Position numbers and translations under genes: made by a program. The notes under the pieces are model-generated. The model was not told the DNA's origin and ran no database searches. It saw only the letters and a program-made list of their open reading frames with translations. This document shows positions 8,466 to 16,149 of a stretch of DNA of 23,184 bases, in pieces (position 1 is the stretch's first letter; every line of letters starts with the position of its first letter). The stretch comes from Porphyromonadaceae bacterium (lineage in GTDB: Bacteria; Bacteroidota; Bacteroidia; Bacteroidales; Dysgonomonadaceae). The stretch covers positions 1 through 23,184 of the forward strand of contig JALHIE010000051.1 of the NCBI GenBank assembly GCA_022840285.1, in the 5' to 3' direction.

Positions 8466-9728
8466 TTATGTCGTAAGAATTTTTCTTGTTTCATGGTCAT
8501 AAAAGGTTTTCTTTCCGGTTTCATACGATTTCATAGCCATGAGGACTGCAACAGCGTGTTGGTAGCCAGCTTCAATTGGAGCGATGGGTGTTTTATTGTT
8601 ACGGATACACTGTAACCAATTCAGAAAGTGATCGGGGCATTCTATTGGTTCTACTTTCCGTTCACCTTTAATTGATCCATCACTCCTGGGTGCACCTTCG
8701 TCACTAAAAGTTGGAGTATTCCAACTACTCATCTTAAGCACCCCTTTGTCACCATAAAAATTACGTACGCTCCCTGCTCCATTGCCAAGATTGTTTGAAC
8801 TGCTTACCAGAAATCCTTCGGGATAAATCCATGTGGCTTGTATACAGTCGGGCGTGGTAAACTTGTATTCGTCATGCCATGTAAATGTTCCTCCAAGGCA
8901 TACACATGATTCCGGAAATCCAGCCCCGGTAATATAATGTACCATATCAATAAAGTGTGCTCCCAGGTTAGGAATCGGGCCATGGGAGAAATCGTAATAA
9001 CCGTACCAGGCTGAATATAATGCAGCATTAAATGGCCTGTAAGGCCTGTCTGCAAGAAACTCTTCCCAGTCAACATCCTCTTTCCTAACCTCACGCAAAT
9101 ATCCGTACCAATATGGTTTTGGACTGTTGCGGCACTCTTCAATTCGAGAAAGTTTGCCTAATTTTCCATTGCGGAATAATTCGCGTGCTCCGACTGCTCC
9201 GGGCAAGCTTCGAAGTTGTGTTCCCACTTGTGCAACAATACCGGCTTCCTTGACAGCATCGACAGCATTAATCAGTTTTGTCATGTCCATGGCCAACGGT
9301 TTCTCCACATATACATGTTTCCCCGCACGGGCAACTGCTTCCAGATGTGTTGTATGCAAATGATCAGGCGAGGCAATCATTACCGCATCCAGATTATCTA
9401 ATTCCAAAAGATCGCGGTATGAAGTGACCTGCCTGGCATCGCGTCCATACCACTTTTTGATTTTTATGTTGGCTTGTTCTCTGGCAACGCTCCACGGATC
9501 ACAGATTGCGGTAATTTCAACATTCATTTCATCTGTATGTTTATAAATGCCACCCATGAATACCTTGTTACCACGCGAACCACAGCCGATAATTCCTATT
9601 CGAAGACGGTCGTTGGCTCCTATTGCCTTTCCTTTTTTCAATATTGTCAGTGGATGTGGCATAACACTAAGTCCCGATGTATATAAAACACCTTTTTTTA
9701 TAAAATTTCTTCTGGATATATTTTTCAT
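8466..9728 (-). CDS. Gfo/Idh/MocA family oxidoreductase, Tat-exported
   Basis: A 420-residue NAD(P)-dependent sugar oxidoreductase-type protein. SRRNFIKKG at residues 5-13 is a Tat signal. The Rossmann loop GIIGCGSRG is at 45-53, the family motif EKP with catalytic Lys143 at 142-144, and NLGAHFIDMVHY (254-265), carrying the His258/Asp261 pair, matches the G-x-H-x-x-D signature. It is not a GH109: it lacks YPTHG and the GH109 C-terminal motifs. Exported members of this family oxidise or rehydride glycosides at C3, and in Bacteroides such enzymes work with TIM-barrel partners through 3-keto-glycosides; a partner of that type is at 12710-13612. A 99-bp gap without an obvious terminator separates it from the ceramidase-like gene downstream. 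Confidence 0.88.
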   Translation of the reverse strand: MKNISRRNFIKKGVLYTSGLSVMPHPLTILKKGKAIGANDRLRIGIIGCGSRGNKVFMGGIYKHTDEMNVEITAICDPWSVAREQANIKIKKWYGRDARQVTSYRDLLELDNLDAVMIASPDHLHTTHLEAVARAGKHVYVEKPLAMDMTKLINAVDAVKEAGIVAQVGTQLRSLPGAVGARELFRNGKLGKLSRIEECRNSPKPYWYGYLREVRKEDVDWEEFLADRPYRPFNAALYSAWYGYYDFSHGPIPNLGAHFIDMVHYITGAGFPESCVCLGGTFTWHDEYKFTTPDCIQATWIYPEGFLVSSSNNLGNGAGSVRNFYGDKGVLKMSSWNTPTFSDEGAPRSDGSIKGERKVEPIECPDHFLNWLQCIRNNKTPIAPIEAGYQHAVAVLMAMKSYETGKKTFYDHETRKILTT

Positions 9729-9758
9729 AACTATAAAATTTATTGCTGATTCGTAGGA

Positions 9759-9878
9759 TTAATGTTCTTTGTTCTTATCTGAATCCCAATTACTCCCTGC
9801 CGGTATTTCGTCGTATCGATAAGCTTTCAGGTCATTGTAAAATTTAAATGTCCTGCCGACTTTTTGGAGTGAACTCAT
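9759..9878 (-). pseudogene. 39-codon remnant of a GH20-like TIM-barrel gene
   Basis: Between the stop of the beta-propeller gene (9883) and the oxidoreductase start (9728), the minus strand reads from an ATG at 9876-9878 to a TAA at 9759-9761. Of the 39 residues, the stretch GRTFKFYNDLKAYRYDEIP and then AGSNW aligns with NYVKFYNDLENYGYDQVP-TGSNW of the GH20-like protein at 14767-15885 (residues around 287-311). Both ends are lost: there is no signal peptide, no barrel core and no final 60 residues. It is more divergent than the remnant at 4350-4580, so it is probably an older or separate loss. It could be translated as a tiny protein because it has its own ATG, but decay is much more likely. 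Confidence 0.75.
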
Positions 9879-9882
9879 ATTT

Positions 9883-11154
9883 TTATTTTTTGGGTTTAAG
9901 AAACATATATTCTGCACGGTCAATCCATCCTGTTCTTAAATCAAGTCTAAACCAACCCTCTGAGTTCTTTTTATGAATTCGTGAAGGGGAGAAAGATCCA
10001 AAGTCTTTAATGTCATATTCAAGCCATGTTTTTCCCAGATCGTTCGAAATCATAATTCCCAGTGTAAACGGTGACGCGACTGCAATATGCGTAGCAAGCA
10101 TTACTCCGTCCTCAATAATCATGGTCGACGATTCATATTTAGGATCGAATAACTTAGTATGAGCATTGGGATTACCTATATCGGCCGGATGACAGCAAAA
10201 GATTCCTCTGTCCCAGGGTTCTGGGCCATTGGCATCGCTTATCCAGTACATTTGTCCATCTACAAAACTGATGCCGCCCGCTTTATATCTTGTGTTTAAA
10301 CTTTCGGTAATAATTATCTTCCAGTTCCATTTATCTTTTATCCTATCATATTTCCCCCGAAGCCAATGACATTCCCATCCTGCCGGCCTATTGCCGTCAC
10401 CTGTGCATGCATAAAAAGCATCTTCGGCCGGATTATACGCAACCGAGTGAATGTGTCGGCATATTACAGGATTATTCGGATTGCCCAAAAGGGTTCCTTC
10501 TGCTCCTCCGCCCGGAGATCCGTTATCTGTAAAATAAGGATTTTGCCCGAATGAATAAGCTATCTTAACCGTTCTTCCACAATCGCTTGTATAGTAAATA
10601 TTAACCGGAGATGCTCCTCCTTTTACATTGCAATAATTACCCCATACCAACATCTCCTTACCGTTAATTATCCAGGAATTGATTCCCGATAAAGTGTGGA
10701 AATACCATCCCGGATTATCCGGATTTTTCGATTTGTGAGGAAGATAAGCTTTGCCATCGGTATCTTTCACAATAATTTCACGGCATGATTTTAGTTTTTT
10801 GGTACAGCGGTATAATTTTTCTTGTGTTGCAAACAATACTGTTCCATCATTGAAGATATGACTGAAAGTAATATTTTTTGCGTCGGCAAAAGCCTTTTTG
10901 TAGCTCCAAGTATGGCTGTTATCATCAGATAGCATTATTTCAGAATCGGTAAATGCAAAAGCCAGATTTTTATTTTGCGAGTCTACATAAGGCTTATTCA
11001 ATGGTTTACGATACCAAAAATGCGGAGTTTCAGAATACTCATCCGGCCTAACTAAGCGTAGAGCACCAAAAGCATCGCCCAACGGTAAAATTAAGCTCCC
11101 TGCCACAACACTTGCAGCAGTTCCAATAAAGTGTCGTCTGTCTATGTGATTCAT
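9883..11154 (-). CDS. Tat-exported Asp-box (BNR) beta-propeller protein, sialidase-fold-like
   Basis: The frame extends to a TTG at 11160, but ATG at 11152-11154 is the better start (423 residues, MNHIDRRHFIG). DRRHFIGTAAS is a Tat signal. Three Asp-box-like motifs mark propeller blades (numbered from the TTG): SDDNSHTW (78-85), TSDCGRTV (191-198, degenerate) and SNDLGKTW (372-379). The spacing and length (about 390 mature residues) fit a six-bladed sialidase-like propeller. I do not see the N-terminal R-I-P motif of true exo-sialidases, so sialic acid cleavage is unproven; a glycan-binding or other glycoside hydrolase/lyase propeller is equally possible. It is 24 bp downstream of the GH109 gene. 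Substrate unknown. Confidence 0.8.
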   Translation of the reverse strand: MNHIDRRHFIGTAASVVAGSLILPLGDAFGALRLVRPDEYSETPHFWYRKPLNKPYVDSQNKNLAFAFTDSEIMLSDDNSHTWSYKKAFADAKNITFSHIFNDGTVLFATQEKLYRCTKKLKSCREIIVKDTDGKAYLPHKSKNPDNPGWYFHTLSGINSWIINGKEMLVWGNYCNVKGGASPVNIYYTSDCGRTVKIAYSFGQNPYFTDNGSPGGGAEGTLLGNPNNPVICRHIHSVAYNPAEDAFYACTGDGNRPAGWECHWLRGKYDRIKDKWNWKIIITESLNTRYKAGGISFVDGQMYWISDANGPEPWDRGIFCCHPADIGNPNAHTKLFDPKYESSTMIIEDGVMLATHIAVASPFTLGIMISNDLGKTWLEYDIKDFGSFSPSRIHKKNSEGWFRLDLRTGWIDRAEYMFLKPKK

Positions 11155-11184
11155 AACCAAAAGGTGGTTTTAGCCGGGTAGAAT

Positions 11185-12645
11185 TTAAAAATAATCATCA
11201 TTGAATTTAATCGTTGTTTTTATTTTAGTTGACCCTCCTCCTTTTGCCATGGCGATGTCAAGCGGTTCATTTGTTTTGTACGCACCTCTTGTAAAGTCTG
11301 GTATCCTAACCGGAACGGAGTTATTTGCAACGCACCACTCGCTGAGGGGAACAATAGAGCTCCATGCAGCAGCATCGTATACATCCATATCAAGTGGCAG
11401 GCCGTTCTTCAGACAATCGATTAGTCGCCATTCCATCAAAAAATCCATTCCTCCATGGCCTCCTACCTTTTTTGCCATTTCTCCTACCAGGGTTACCAAA
11501 CGAGGTGTATATTTTTCTACCAGAGCCGCAGTTTCCTCTTCACTGAGCCATTCGTGCCCTACAGAAATTCTTGATGGGAATGGATACTTTTTTGAAACTG
11601 CTTTTGTGCCAACCACCTGCTGAAGACGATCATAAGGTCTGGGATTACTAACATTATATTGAAGCATAATGGTTTTTCCTTTTTCTGTTCGGATGGTTGA
11701 AGTATTGATATTACCTAACTTCCATTTGTCTTTATACTTTTTATAGAAGTCGTCAGTCAGGGCCAATTCATCAATCTTTGGTCCCATAGTAAAATCATTT
11801 GATGACATTGAAACCAGGTAATCGAGTCTGTCACCCCGATTTATATTCAGTACCTGACATGCCGGTCCTAATCCATGTGTCGGATAAATATTTCCATTTC
11901 TGTTAATAAATTCTTCTATCCTCCATGTTTTAGCTTTATCAATATTAATTGTCCGTTGATCGTGAATATATCCTGCATCAACATGAACTATATCTCCGAA
12001 AAATCCTTGCCTGACCATATTCAGTATCAACAATTCCCAAAAATCATACACACAGTTTTCGATCATACTGCAATGTTTTTTGGTTTTTTCAGAAGTTTCA
12101 ACCAATGACCAGCATTCATCCAAGGTACGGGCAGCGGGTATTTCTGTGGCTACGTGCGCTCCGCTCTCCATACCGTATACACACATTGAGGGATGGAGAT
12201 CCCTTGGAGTGGCTATATAAATCAGATCCAGTTCTTCCTTGTCACACATCTCTTTCCATAACTCCTGGCTGCCGTCTGCATACCCTTTTGGTTCCGGCAT
12301 GCCCAATTTCTTCAGGTAAGCTTTAGCCTCATCTATTTTTTCAATTTTAAGATCTGAAAGGGCCACAATTTCAACTCCTTCCAGCAGTGCCATTCTTTTC
12401 ACAGCAGCCATTCCGCGTCCGCCTATTCCAATATAGCCTATTTTTATTACATCTATTTTGGGGGCGGCGTAACCGGACATATTAAATACTTGTTTCCCTT
12501 TATTTTCAGATATGTCCCAAATAGCCGGAACATTTTTCGAAGATGATGAATCTCCACTACCACTGCAGGCACTCAATCCGCCTGTGGCTAACATACCTCC
12601 GGCCATACCGGCTGTTTTAATAAAATCTCTGCGACTTGTTTTCAT
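11185..12645 (-). CDS. GH109-type NAD-dependent glycosidase (alpha-N-acetylgalactosaminidase family), Tat lipoprotein
   Basis: A complete 486-residue member. TSRRDFIKTAG (3-13) is a Tat signal and LSAC (Cys27) a lipobox, so it is probably a Tat-exported, lipid-anchored enzyme. FNMSGYAAPKIDVIKIG precedes the Rossmann loop GYIGIGGRG (70-78). ENCVYDFWELLILNMVRQG (196-214), GYIHDQR, NRNGNIYPTHGLGP (Tyr254, His257), GGHGGMDF (396-402), DMDVYDAAAWSS (419-430) and IPDFTRGAY follow the GH109 pattern throughout; the Tyr and His of YPTHG are the catalytic residues in characterised GH109. The enzyme holds NAD+ tightly, which suits export in folded form by Tat. It shares most motifs with the gene at 1-1397 and is the intact reference for the deleted copy at 4505-5035. 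Actual sugar specificity unknown. Confidence 0.9.
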   Translation of the reverse strand: MKTSRRDFIKTAGMAGGMLATGGLSACSGSGDSSSSKNVPAIWDISENKGKQVFNMSGYAAPKIDVIKIGYIGIGGRGMAAVKRMALLEGVEIVALSDLKIEKIDEAKAYLKKLGMPEPKGYADGSQELWKEMCDKEELDLIYIATPRDLHPSMCVYGMESGAHVATEIPAARTLDECWSLVETSEKTKKHCSMIENCVYDFWELLILNMVRQGFFGDIVHVDAGYIHDQRTINIDKAKTWRIEEFINRNGNIYPTHGLGPACQVLNINRGDRLDYLVSMSSNDFTMGPKIDELALTDDFYKKYKDKWKLGNINTSTIRTEKGKTIMLQYNVSNPRPYDRLQQVVGTKAVSKKYPFPSRISVGHEWLSEEETAALVEKYTPRLVTLVGEMAKKVGGHGGMDFLMEWRLIDCLKNGLPLDMDVYDAAAWSSIVPLSEWCVANNSVPVRIPDFTRGAYKTNEPLDIAMAKGGGSTKIKTTIKFNDDYF

Positions 12646-12709
12646 TTAAAAGATTGTTTTTATGTGATAATTTTATGCTCAAGATGCTTTACTTTCCGGA
12701 TTTAATTCT

Positions 12710-13612
12710 TCATGATGTTATTCCTTCAAGGTATTCTCTTACTTTTCGTGCCTCTGCATTAACGAAAGGAAGTTCTCCCGGTGCCAACTGTTCAACAATA
12801 AGAGGGCCTTTGCTGAAACCACCCTTTTTCAGACGAGTAATTAATTTTTCAAAGTCAACTATCCCTGTTCCGGGAGTAATGTTAACGTTCTTGGGCTGTT
12901 TAAAATCCTTCACGGCCATACCTACCACCACTCCGTCCAACGCTTCGGCATCCTGAACCGGATCAACTTTGCCTTCCGTATAGTATGCAACGTTTCCAGG
13001 ATCATACCATAATTTGAAATTTTTATGGTTTATGCGATCAACATGTTCCCTGCATTCAGCACCTGTGGAACCATGTGGTTTAACGGTGATTAATACTTTT
13101 TTTTCCAAACCATAATCGCAACATTCTGAAATTACTTTATAAAAATCGGGTTCCAATGACTGATCAGCAATATCGTTTAATTGAATCAATGGTGCTCCAC
13201 ATCTTTCCGCGTTGTCTATCAGACGTTTTAGTTGCTCAATACCTTGAGAGACCGGTGCATTGGAATCAAATGTCCCGCCTGATAGAGCAACAAGCTTTAG
13301 TCCCCTTTTCTTGATTTCTTCACCCACCTGAAATGCGATATCGGGAGCTGTATCCCTATCGATCACCCTTCCTTTGTCGTGAGTACTTAGGCCTACGTAT
13401 TTGTACCCCGCTTCAACCATTCCATCCAACGCTATTAAGTAGTTACGACTTCCCCATGCTCGTGTATAGCATCCTATTAACCATGGAGAAGTCTTGGAAA
13501 ACGTATTACATGCACTTAATAATAGACCTGACAATGTACTTGTTGTTGAAACTAGCATGATGCTACCAATAAATTGGCGACGGGAAATAGAGTCGAGTTT
13601 TTGTTTTTTCAT
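12710..13612 (-). CDS. TIM-barrel sugar isomerase/epimerase-like Tat lipoprotein
   Basis: A 300-residue protein with Tat signal SRRQFIGSI (10-18) and lipobox LLSAC (Cys35), followed by an AP-endonuclease-2/xylose-isomerase-like TIM barrel. Candidate metal or catalytic residues sit at the ends of strands: VKPHG (His180), LWYDPGN (Asp204), MAVKDF (Lys235/Asp236) and LIVEQL (Glu274). Exported members of this fold in Bacteroidetes sit beside Gfo/Idh/MocA enzymes and can act on 3-keto-glycosides (epimerisation or beta-elimination); cytoplasmic relatives isomerise sugars or inosose. The envelope location argues against a phosphorylated substrate. Spacing is 40 bp from the upstream GH20-like gene and 64 bp to the GH109 gene. 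Family confident, reaction inferred. Confidence 0.85.
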   Translation of the reverse strand: MKKQKLDSISRRQFIGSIMLVSTTSTLSGLLLSACNTFSKTSPWLIGCYTRAWGSRNYLIALDGMVEAGYKYVGLSTHDKGRVIDRDTAPDIAFQVGEEIKKRGLKLVALSGGTFDSNAPVSQGIEQLKRLIDNAERCGAPLIQLNDIADQSLEPDFYKVISECCDYGLEKKVLITVKPHGSTGAECREHVDRINHKNFKLWYDPGNVAYYTEGKVDPVQDAEALDGVVVGMAVKDFKQPKNVNITPGTGIVDFEKLITRLKKGGFSKGPLIVEQLAPGELPFVNAEARKVREYLEGITS

Positions 13613-13652
13613 GTTATGTACCTTAATATTATCAATTCAAGTTTCGCATTTG

Positions 13653-14747
13653 TTAATAATTTTTTATTGCCCTTCCCATTTGAGCGATTGCTTCTTTATG
13701 CCTATCCAGACACGGTGCGAGCGTAGGCCTCCAGGGGGCAGTCATAAAACCGTAAAGTCTTGATTGATCAATCACTTTTTTCCCATAATCCACGGTCGCT
13801 TCCATATTTATATCGTTGGAGTGATTACTGCCTGTCGGTATTTGATCATAGCCATGTTCTTCCAAATCATTATAAAGTTTCACATAAGTTTTGGCCGGAT
13901 CCTTTAATTTATTCAAATCAAATTCGGTCCCATAGTACCAGTTGCTTTGTAAAACTGATTTGGGCATTTTTCTAAAGAAAAGATCCGGCTTGTTCCAAGC
14001 ATAATCCGACCACACCCACGCGCGTACTCCTTTCTTCTCAATTTCATCCGTGTAGAAATATAGATCCCCCCACCATAAATCGTTTTGACGTATCACGGCG
14101 TAGTCTTGGCGACTCTGATGACCTGCCGTTTCTTCATCCATTCCTATATGAAAGAAACGGGGAGTACCGAACAATTCGATCACTTCACTGATAAGATCCC
14201 GGCATACGGAATAGTATTTCGTCGTAGAAACCATTCGTGAATATTCACCCATCCAGATGTCATGAGTCGTAGCAAAATTCAATTTAGGGATCGGTTCTAA
14301 TCCTAGCTTCCTCATTTTAACAAGTTCTGAACCTAACTTTTCTTTTGTCCATGCATTTCTTACTGCTATTTCAGGATGACTTTCGTATTGGACCGCGTCT
14401 CCCAGATCTATCACTACCATATTCATCCCGACGTCGGCCATTTCTTGAAGGAGAGTATTCCATGTTAAATCGTCGAACGTTAAAAACGGCCGATAAGGAT
14501 GAGCCCACTCTCTGGCTTCCTGACAAGTTAAGCATTGATAGTTTTCGTCCCGATACTTTAGCGGCACATTGTCTTCCCACATGTTGTAACTGAGATGCAG
14601 AAGGTTGGCCCAGATTAGTTTTTGATCACTACTTTTTTTCAAAGAGCTTGTTTGATTAAAATCAGGTTTTGAGTGAGTTAGGGACGGTATTGCACTCGCA
14701 ATTCCGGCCATGGTCATTTGTCTGATAAAGCTTCTTCTGTTGGTCAT
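13653..14747 (-). CDS. GH20-like TIM-barrel glycosidase candidate B, Tat-exported
   Basis: A 364-residue protein with Tat signal NRRSFIRQM (3-11). The mature part begins KLIWANLLHLSYNMWED and runs as a single TIM barrel: GMNMVVIDLGD (107-117), PIPKLNFATTHD (152-163), FFHIGMDEE (198-206), WVWSDYAWNKPD (244-255), QSNWYYG (267-273) and the C-terminal PTGSNHSN and APWRPT. H-x-G-x-D-E with Asp204-Glu205 resembles the catalytic Asp-Glu pair of GH20 beta-hexosaminidases (HxGGDE), which hydrolyse GlcNAc/GalNAc using the substrate's acetamido group. Overall identity to classical GH20 looks low and the small GH20 N-terminal domain is absent, so this could be a separate family. It lies 19 bp downstream of its paralogue; two remnants of the same family occur at 4350-4580 and 9759-9878. 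Confidence 0.8.
   Translation of the reverse strand: MTNRRSFIRQMTMAGIASAIPSLTHSKPDFNQTSSLKKSSDQKLIWANLLHLSYNMWEDNVPLKYRDENYQCLTCQEAREWAHPYRPFLTFDDLTWNTLLQEMADVGMNMVVIDLGDAVQYESHPEIAVRNAWTKEKLGSELVKMRKLGLEPIPKLNFATTHDIWMGEYSRMVSTTKYYSVCRDLISEVIELFGTPRFFHIGMDEETAGHQSRQDYAVIRQNDLWWGDLYFYTDEIEKKGVRAWVWSDYAWNKPDLFFRKMPKSVLQSNWYYGTEFDLNKLKDPAKTYVKLYNDLEEHGYDQIPTGSNHSNDINMEATVDYGKKVIDQSRLYGFMTAPWRPTLAPCLDRHKEAIAQMGRAIKNY
13661..13769. repeat. Direct repeat, copy 2 (partner 4358-4466)
   Basis: The 3' end of the intact GH20-like gene, matching 4358-4466 in the same orientation over 109 bases with three differences. It marks a recent duplication or gene-conversion event within the locus. A separate pair of 7-bp repeats, CAAATCA at 13863-13869 and 13914-13920, lies further inside this gene and bounds the segment deleted in the other copy. 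Confidence 0.9.
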
Positions 14748-14766
14748 GGCTTGCAGTTTTTGGTTT

Positions 14767-15885
14767 TCAATAATTGTTTTTAATTGCCCTGTTTATTTGA
14801 TTGATCGCTTCCAGGTGTTTGTCAAGACAGGTGGATAATGTTGGTAACCAGGGTGCTGTCATAAATCCAAGTAACCGGGCGGGGTCAATATTTTTTTTAC
14901 AATAATCTACTGTGTCCTCCATATTGGTCTCATGGCTCCAGTTGCTACCGGTCGGTACCTGGTCGTAACCATAATTTTCCAAATCGTTGTAAAATTTGAC
15001 GTAATTTTTAGTCGGTTCTTTTAATTGAGCTAAATCAAATCCGGAGCCGTAATACCAGTTGCTTTGCAATACCGATTTGGGCATTTTTTTGAAGAAAAGT
15101 TCGGGGTGACGCCATCCGTAATCGGACCAAATCCAGGAACGGACTCCTTTTTTTTCCACTTCGTTGATGTAGAAATGGAGGTCATCCCACCATAAATCGT
15201 TTTGACGCATAATGGCATAGTTGTATGTCCGTTGATGTTGAGCAGTCTCCTCGTCCATTCCCAAATGAAAAAAGCGGGGATTGTCAAATATTTCGATTAC
15301 CTCCCGGATCAGGTCTTGACAGACCGAATAATATTTACTTGTTGAAACCATCTTGGAATATTCTCCCAGCCAGGCGTCATGGGAGGTTGCAAAGTTCAGC
15401 TTTGGAATGGGTTCCATGCCAAGGTTACGAATTTTTACAAGCTCCAATCTTAATTTGTCGACGGACCATGCATTCTTTACAGCAATCTCCGGGTGACTTT
15501 CGTATTTCACTCCGTCTCCCAAATCAATGATAACCATATTCATGCCTGCATCCGACATCTTTTGGAGTACCGTATTCCACACCGGTTCTTCAAACACCAA
15601 AAAAGGCCTGTATGCGCGTAAGCCCCATGCAATAGCATCTCGACAGGTTTGACAATTAAAATCATCTCTGTAGATACCTTCGGATACATTTGGCCATGTA
15701 ATATAGGGATGGTCTTCCCACATGTTTGAACCTAAATGCAGAAGATTTGCCCAAATCATTCTCTTTGCCTCTGAGGCTTTTACCTCACTTTGTTTTCTTT
15801 GGGAGAAAACGACAGAAGGCATACTGGCTGCTATGCCTGAAGTAGCCGATAACTTAATAAATTCTCTCCTTTTTATCATTGTCAT
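14767..15885 (-). CDS. GH20-like TIM-barrel glycosidase candidate A, Tat-exported (first gene of locus)
   Basis: A 372-residue paralogue of the next gene, with Tat signal KRREFIKLSA (5-14); an ATG two codons in (MIKRREF) is an alternative start. Shared motifs: WANLLHLGSNMWED (45-58), GMNMVIIDLGDG, PIPKLNFATSHDAW (159-172), FFHLGMDEE (205-213; His207, Asp211, Glu212), SWIWSDYGW, QSNWYYGSGFDL, PTGSNWSHETNM and APWLPT. The Asp211-Glu212 pair is where GH20-type enzymes place the acetamido-orienting Asp and acid/base Glu. It differs from candidate B by a short insertion (TWPNVSEG, near residue 63), which may tune specificity. It is the promoter-proximal gene of the minus-strand locus, facing the regulator across a 567-bp region with inverted repeats. 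Confidence 0.8.
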   Translation of the reverse strand: MTMIKRREFIKLSATSGIAASMPSVVFSQRKQSEVKASEAKRMIWANLLHLGSNMWEDHPYITWPNVSEGIYRDDFNCQTCRDAIAWGLRAYRPFLVFEEPVWNTVLQKMSDAGMNMVIIDLGDGVKYESHPEIAVKNAWSVDKLRLELVKIRNLGMEPIPKLNFATSHDAWLGEYSKMVSTSKYYSVCQDLIREVIEIFDNPRFFHLGMDEETAQHQRTYNYAIMRQNDLWWDDLHFYINEVEKKGVRSWIWSDYGWRHPELFFKKMPKSVLQSNWYYGSGFDLAQLKEPTKNYVKFYNDLENYGYDQVPTGSNWSHETNMEDTVDYCKKNIDPARLLGFMTAPWLPTLSTCLDKHLEAINQINRAIKNNY

Positions 15886-15911
15886 TTAAAAATTAGGTCA
15901 ACTTTCACGAG

Positions 15912-15937
15912 AATCAACAGATTGTATGCTGTTGATT
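15912..15937. promoter_or_regulatory. Perfect 9-bp inverted repeat upstream of the glycan locus
   Basis: AATCAACAG (15912-15920), 8-nt spacer ATTGTATG, CTGTTGATT (15929-15937). It lies 27-52 bp upstream of the first minus-strand gene. The dyad could be an operator, for instance for the adjacent XylR-like regulator, or a 5'-leader hairpin. There is no T-run, so it is not a terminator. Confidence 0.5.
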
Positions 15938-16124
15938 AAAATGATTGTTATGTTGTGACATTTATTTTCAGTATAGAATACCCCAATAAAAATTAAGAGT
16001 TTGTCTCAAAGAGTCTGTCTGTATGGATCAGATCCTGTACGTTTGATTGTCGGTGTAATTATTTTGTTATTGCGGGTACGAGAAATTTTTTATGTTCAGA
16101 AAATTGGGCTTGGGTTTTTAGAGC

Positions 16125-16149
16125 AACCAATATAATCAAAAAATTGGTT
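16125..16149. promoter_or_regulatory. 7-bp inverted repeat in the divergent region
   Basis: AACCAAT (16125-16131) and ATTGGTT (16143-16149) are separated by 11 bases, a spacing near one helical turn that a dimeric regulator could read. It is short enough to arise by chance in AT-rich DNA. Confidence 0.25.

Noticed and set aside
8466..9728. Treating this oxidoreductase as a third intact GH109
   Set aside because: It lacks YPTHG, GGHGGMD and the GH109 C-terminal motifs and instead has the general Gfo/Idh EKP and GAHFID signatures.
9883..11154. Calling the propeller protein a true exo-sialidase
   Set aside because: Asp-boxes are present, but I see no R-I-P motif or clear arginine triad, so only the fold is claimed.
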